In this document: piece by piece, positions 5,240-7,570 of the stretch
Layout of the letters: each line of letters begins with the position of its first letter
How positions within the stretch are numbered: position 1 is the stretch's first letter
The notes under the pieces: model-generated
Told to the model about the DNA's origin: nothing
The model's input: only the letters and a program-made list of their open reading frames with translations
The model's database searches: none
Source of the DNA: Thiotrichales bacterium
GTDB lineage: Bacteria > Pseudomonadota > Gammaproteobacteria > J044
Assembly: GCA_024762895.1 (NCBI GenBank)
Contig: JANTGN010000127.1
Coordinates: 1-7,570 of the forward strand
DNA length: 7,570 nucleotides
Reading direction: 5' to 3'
Position numbers and translations under genes: made by a program

Positions 5240-6015
5240 GCCGGGAACTCGTACTCGTAATCGATGATCAGGGGTGCGTGATCGGAGAATCGCTCATCCT
5301 TGTAGATGCTGACGGCCTTTACCGTATCCTTCAGGCCCGGGGTGATCACTTCATAATCGATACGCCATCCCACGTTCTTGGCCCAGGCCTGTCCACGATT
5401 TGACCACCAGGTGTACTGATCGGGCTCCTGATTGACGACCCGAAAGGCATCGACAAAGCCGGCCTTGCCGAACAGCTCGTCCATCCAGGCGCGCTCATGG
5501 GGCAGGAAGCCAGAGTTTTTCTTGTTACCCTTCCAGTTTTTCAGGTCGATCTCCTTGTGGGCGATATTCCAGTCACCGCAGATAACATACTCGCGACGCT
5601 TACGACGCAGGCCACGCAGATAGGGCATAAAGAAATCCAGGAAGCGGTCCTTGGAGGCCTGGCGGTCCTCATTGGATGAACCCGAGGGGGCATAGAGTGA
5701 GACGACTGCGAGTTTACCGAAGTGGGCCTCGAGATAACGCCCTTCATTATCGAATTCTTCGGCGCCCATGCCGGCGATGACATCGTCCGGTTCCCTGCGG
5801 GCATAGATGGCCGTACCGCTGTAACCCTTGCGCTCGGCATCGAAGTAATAACAATAATAGCCCTTGGGCCAGAAGATCTCGTCTTCCAGCTGATGCTCCT
5901 GGGCCTTGGTCTCCTGGATGCAAATGACATCGGCGTTCTGCTTGAGCATCCAGTCGAAAAAGCCCTTGCGGGCGGCGGCGCGAATGCCGTTGGCATTAAA
6001 ACTGATTATACGCAT
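5236..6015 (-). CDS. xthA: Exodeoxyribonuclease III (AP endonuclease family)
   Basis: A 259-residue cytoplasmic DNA repair enzyme. It cuts at abasic sites and removes nucleotides and 3' blocking groups in base-excision repair. The active site looks complete: N7 and N9 in FNANGIR, metal ligand E35 in QETKAQ, Y108 in LYAPSG, D148 and N150 in GDWNIAH, D220 in WRIDYEV, and the D245-H246 pair in FSDHAPL. The length is usual. The overall sequence, with RRKRREY, ERAWMDE.FG and DYEVITPGL, is close to the branch that also gave rise to Pseudomonas Crc, which lost these catalytic residues. The gene is divergent from SDR-pyrE, and ampG follows it directly. The ATG at 6015 has no clear Shine-Dalgarno, but the protein begins exactly where the family does. 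Confidence 0.93.
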   Translation of the reverse strand: MRIISFNANGIRAAARKGFFDWMLKQNADVICIQETKAQEHQLEDEIFWPKGYYCYYFDAERKGYSGTAIYARREPDDVIAGMGAEEFDNEGRYLEAHFGKLAVVSLYAPSGSSNEDRQASKDRFLDFFMPYLRGLRRKRREYVICGDWNIAHKEIDLKNWKGNKKNSGFLPHERAWMDELFGKAGFVDAFRVVNQEPDQYTWWSNRGQAWAKNVGWRIDYEVITPGLKDTVKAVSIYKDERFSDHAPLIIDYEYEFPA

Positions 6016-6197
6016 GGGGCTAGAATGTCTTTTCGTTGCAAATGGCTGGCATTGTTACTGGTTGGGGGCCGGGGGTAAAGGGGCGTGGCTGGAGTGTCGG
6101 ATTACTGAGTGTATAGATTGTCTTTGTAAGGAGCCATATCGGTAAAAGGAGTGATGCATTTATTGTAGGCGTCAACTCGGTTAATAAATAAGATAAA
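6016..6197. other. Divergent intergenic region, xthA / SDR-pyrE
   Basis: These 182 bases hold no gene I can support. They contain a cluster of G tracts at 6064-6083 and two Shine-Dalgarno-like motifs (AAGGAG at 6128-6133 and 6146-6151) that do not precede a usable reading frame; the second is followed by only ATG-CAT-TTA-TTG-TAG (6154-6168). An AT-rich stretch (6181-6197) touches the SDR start. No promoter with good boxes is evident on either strand. Confidence 0.4.
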
Positions 6198-7064
6198 ATG
6201 GCATTTTTAATCCATCAGGAATTGACTCGCCTTCTCGTGCGTTACCCAGATCTTAAAAATAAACGTGTCCTCATCACAGGTGCCTCCGGCGGCCTGGGTG
6301 CGTCTATTGCCAGGGCCTTTGGTGAACACCAGGCCAGGGTGATCGTACATTATCGGACCCGGGGACAGGGCGCTGAACAGACCGCTGCGGCCATCAGCCA
6401 GGCGGGTGGTGAGGCAGTTGTATTACGGGCCGATCTGCGTTCAGAGGCAGCCCTGAATCAACTGGCAGATGAGGCATGGATGCATTGGGATGGCATCGAT
6501 GTCCTGATCAATAATGCGGGTGTGGTGCTCAAGGCCAGCGCCCTGGATGCGGGTGCCGAGTACTGGGATGACAGCCTCAATATCAACCTGCGCGCGCCCT
6601 ACCTGCTCAGTCGTAGGATTGCGGGCCGAATGATTGAACAGTGTCAGCCCGGCGTCATTTTGCATAACACCAGCATCCACGGCCATAAGAGCGTGGCTTA
6701 TTTTTCGGCCTATGCGGCCTCGAAGGCGGGCCTGGAATCGCTGACCCGCGTTCAGGCCCTGGAATGGGCGGAGCATGGCATACGCGTAAATGCCTTTGCG
6801 CCCGGCGTGGTTCCCGTGGAAAGAACCGAGCAGGCCCTGGCGCAGGCAGCCGGTGACTGGATGCCACATTTGCCCCTGGGGCGTTACGGTGAAGGCAAGG
6901 ATATTGCCGAGCTGGCCCTGTTCCTGGCCTCCGAGGCCAGCGGCTGGACCACGGGGCAGTCGTATGTCGCCGATGGCGGCATGTTGTCGCGCATCGATAT
7001 GCCGCGTCGTCCGCGGCCCGAGCTGCCGCCATTGCCTGATCCCCTGGAAGAGCCGAAATCTTAA
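6198..7064 (+). CDS. Short-chain dehydrogenase/reductase (SDR) family protein
   Basis: A 288-residue classical SDR oxidoreductase using NAD(P)H. It has the nucleotide-binding TGASGGLG at 27-34, D79 in the adenine pocket (RADLRS), NNAG at 105-108, the helix Asn N130 (SLNINL), S159 in the NTS motif, and the catalytic Y172/K176 in YAASK. The C-terminal half has the usual NAFAPG and ADGG motifs. Arginines after the second strand (HYRTR) hint at NADP preference. An extra 20 or so residues precede the fold, and the C terminus is a Pro/Arg-rich tail (PRRPRPELPPLPDP) not typical of the family. The substrate is not readable; FabG-like and sugar dehydrogenases are close in pattern. The ATG at 6198 has a stop codon three codons upstream in frame and no Shine-Dalgarno. 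pyrE follows 26 bases later, so they are probably co-transcribed. Confidence 0.88.
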   Translation: MAFLIHQELTRLLVRYPDLKNKRVLITGASGGLGASIARAFGEHQARVIVHYRTRGQGAEQTAAAISQAGGEAVVLRADLRSEAALNQLADEAWMHWDGIDVLINNAGVVLKASALDAGAEYWDDSLNINLRAPYLLSRRIAGRMIEQCQPGVILHNTSIHGHKSVAYFSAYAASKAGLESLTRVQALEWAEHGIRVNAFAPGVVPVERTEQALAQAAGDWMPHLPLGRYGEGKDIAELALFLASEASGWTTGQSYVADGGMLSRIDMPRRPRPELPPLPDPLEEPKS

Positions 7065-7079
7065 TTAATGTTTAGACTC

Positions 7080-7085
7080 GAGAGA
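7080..7085 (+). promoter_or_regulatory. Ribosome binding site of pyrE
   Basis: GAGAGA lies five bases before the pyrE ATG at 7091 and supports that start. Confidence 0.45.
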
Positions 7086-7090
7086 CCATC

Positions 7091-7570
7091 ATGAAAGCCT
7101 ATCAGAAAGAATTTCTTGAATTTGCCATTCAGCAGGACGTTTTACGTTTTGGTGAATTCACCCTCAAGTCCGGTCGCGTAAGCCCCTATTTCTTCAATGC
7201 GGGCCTGTTTAACACCGGTGCTGCGCTGGCCAGGCTGGGTCGTTATTACGCCCAGACCATCGTGGATTCCGGCATCGAGTTCGATGTGCTGTTTGGCCCG
7301 GCCTACAAGGGTATTCCCCTGGCGGCGGCCACCGCCGTGGCCCTGTATGAACACCATGACCGGGATGTGCCCTATGCCTTTAATCGTAAAGAGGCCAAGG
7401 CCCATGGTGAAGGGGGCTCGATCGTGGGTGCAGAACTCAAGGGGCGGATCCTGGTGATTGATGATGTCATTACTGCCGGTACTGCGATCCGGGAATCGGT
7501 AGACATCATCGAGGCCAGTGGCGCCGAGCTTTGTGGGGTGGTGATCTCCCTGAACCGTCAGGAGCGGGGT
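7091..7570 (+). CDS. pyrE: Orotate phosphoribosyltransferase, N-terminal 160 residues (cut by window edge)
   Basis: PyrE transfers a phosphoribosyl group from PRPP to orotate, making orotidine 5'-phosphate in pyrimidine synthesis. The visible part begins MKAYQKEFLEFAI and has K26 in TLKSGRVSPYFFN (orotate/phosphate contact), GPAYKGIPLA (69-78), the loop NRKEAKAHGEGG (98-109) with catalytic K100, K103 and H105, and the PRPP-binding motif VIDDVITAGTA (122-132). About 50 C-terminal residues should lie beyond the window, judging by the 213-residue E. coli enzyme. It sits downstream of the SDR gene and divergent from xthA; Pseudomonas has the exonuclease-III-like crc next to pyrE in a comparable way. 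No leader peptide or attenuator like that of E. coli pyrE is visible in the 26-base gap. Confidence 0.95.
   Translation, partial: MKAYQKEFLEFAIQQDVLRFGEFTLKSGRVSPYFFNAGLFNTGAALARLGRYYAQTIVDSGIEFDVLFGPAYKGIPLAAATAVALYEHHDRDVPYAFNRKEAKAHGEGGSIVGAELKGRILVIDDVITAGTAIRESVDIIEASGAELCGVVISLNRQERG

Noticed and set aside
3917..5260. A 447-codon plus-strand open frame opposite ampG
   Set aside because: It mirrors the ampG frame and is rich in Gly, Gln, Asp and His with no domain. The opposite strand has clear AmpG motifs and membrane spans, so this is an antisense shadow.
6154..6168. Mini reading frame ATG-CAT-TTA-TTG-TAG after AAAAGGAG
   Set aside because: The AAGGAG is only two bases from the ATG, too close for efficient initiation, and a four-codon peptide cannot be supported without conservation.
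6655..7032. Minus-strand frames opposite the SDR gene
   Set aside because: They are antisense to conserved SDR catalytic motifs and show no features of their own.
7197..7457. Plus-strand frame inside pyrE
   Set aside because: It is an out-of-frame shadow of the well-conserved PyrE coding sequence.

Overview
This window reads as chromosomal DNA of a gammaproteobacterium, moderately GC-rich, probably outside the enterics. The evidence is gene content and synteny: a RluE-type pseudouridine synthase, an AmpG permease, and an exonuclease III next to pyrE, the arrangement known from Pseudomonas crc-pyrE. I cannot name the genus. I see no mobile element, tRNA, rRNA or CRISPR array.

Left end (1-1027, minus strand): a fructosamine-kinase family gene cut by the window edge follows rluE with a 4-base ATGA overlap, so the two are probably translationally coupled. 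After a 107-base divergent gap, a plus-strand gene (1135-2448) encodes an unusual protein. It has an N-terminal receiver domain, a helical linker, one membrane span and a roughly 200-residue C-terminal part predicted to be periplasmic.

Centre (2474-3895, minus strand): facing that gene is a AAA+ regulator of the sigma-54 activator family with a Fis-type HTH. It has no N-terminal sensor domain, and its GAFTGA loop is replaced. A small 71-residue unknown protein lies upstream on the same strand. Upstream of the small gene is a 181-base AT-rich region. It holds a good FNR/ANR/DNR-type palindrome placed exactly 41.5 bases from the start predicted by a TAGACT -10 box, and a second, downstream TATAAT box. 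This suggests oxygen- or nitric-oxide-responsive transcription of the small gene and the AAA+ gene.

Right end (3896-7570): xthA (catalytically intact) and ampG form a minus-strand pair with a TTGA overlap and a TTG start for ampG. Across a 182-base divergent gap, an SDR oxidoreductase and pyrE (cut by the window edge) run on the plus strand.

Most genes are ordinary housekeeping or maintenance genes. The least conventional part is 1135-3900: a receiver with no DNA-binding output, a AAA+ regulator with no receiver and no GAFTGA loop, and an unknown small protein under a probable FNR-type promoter.
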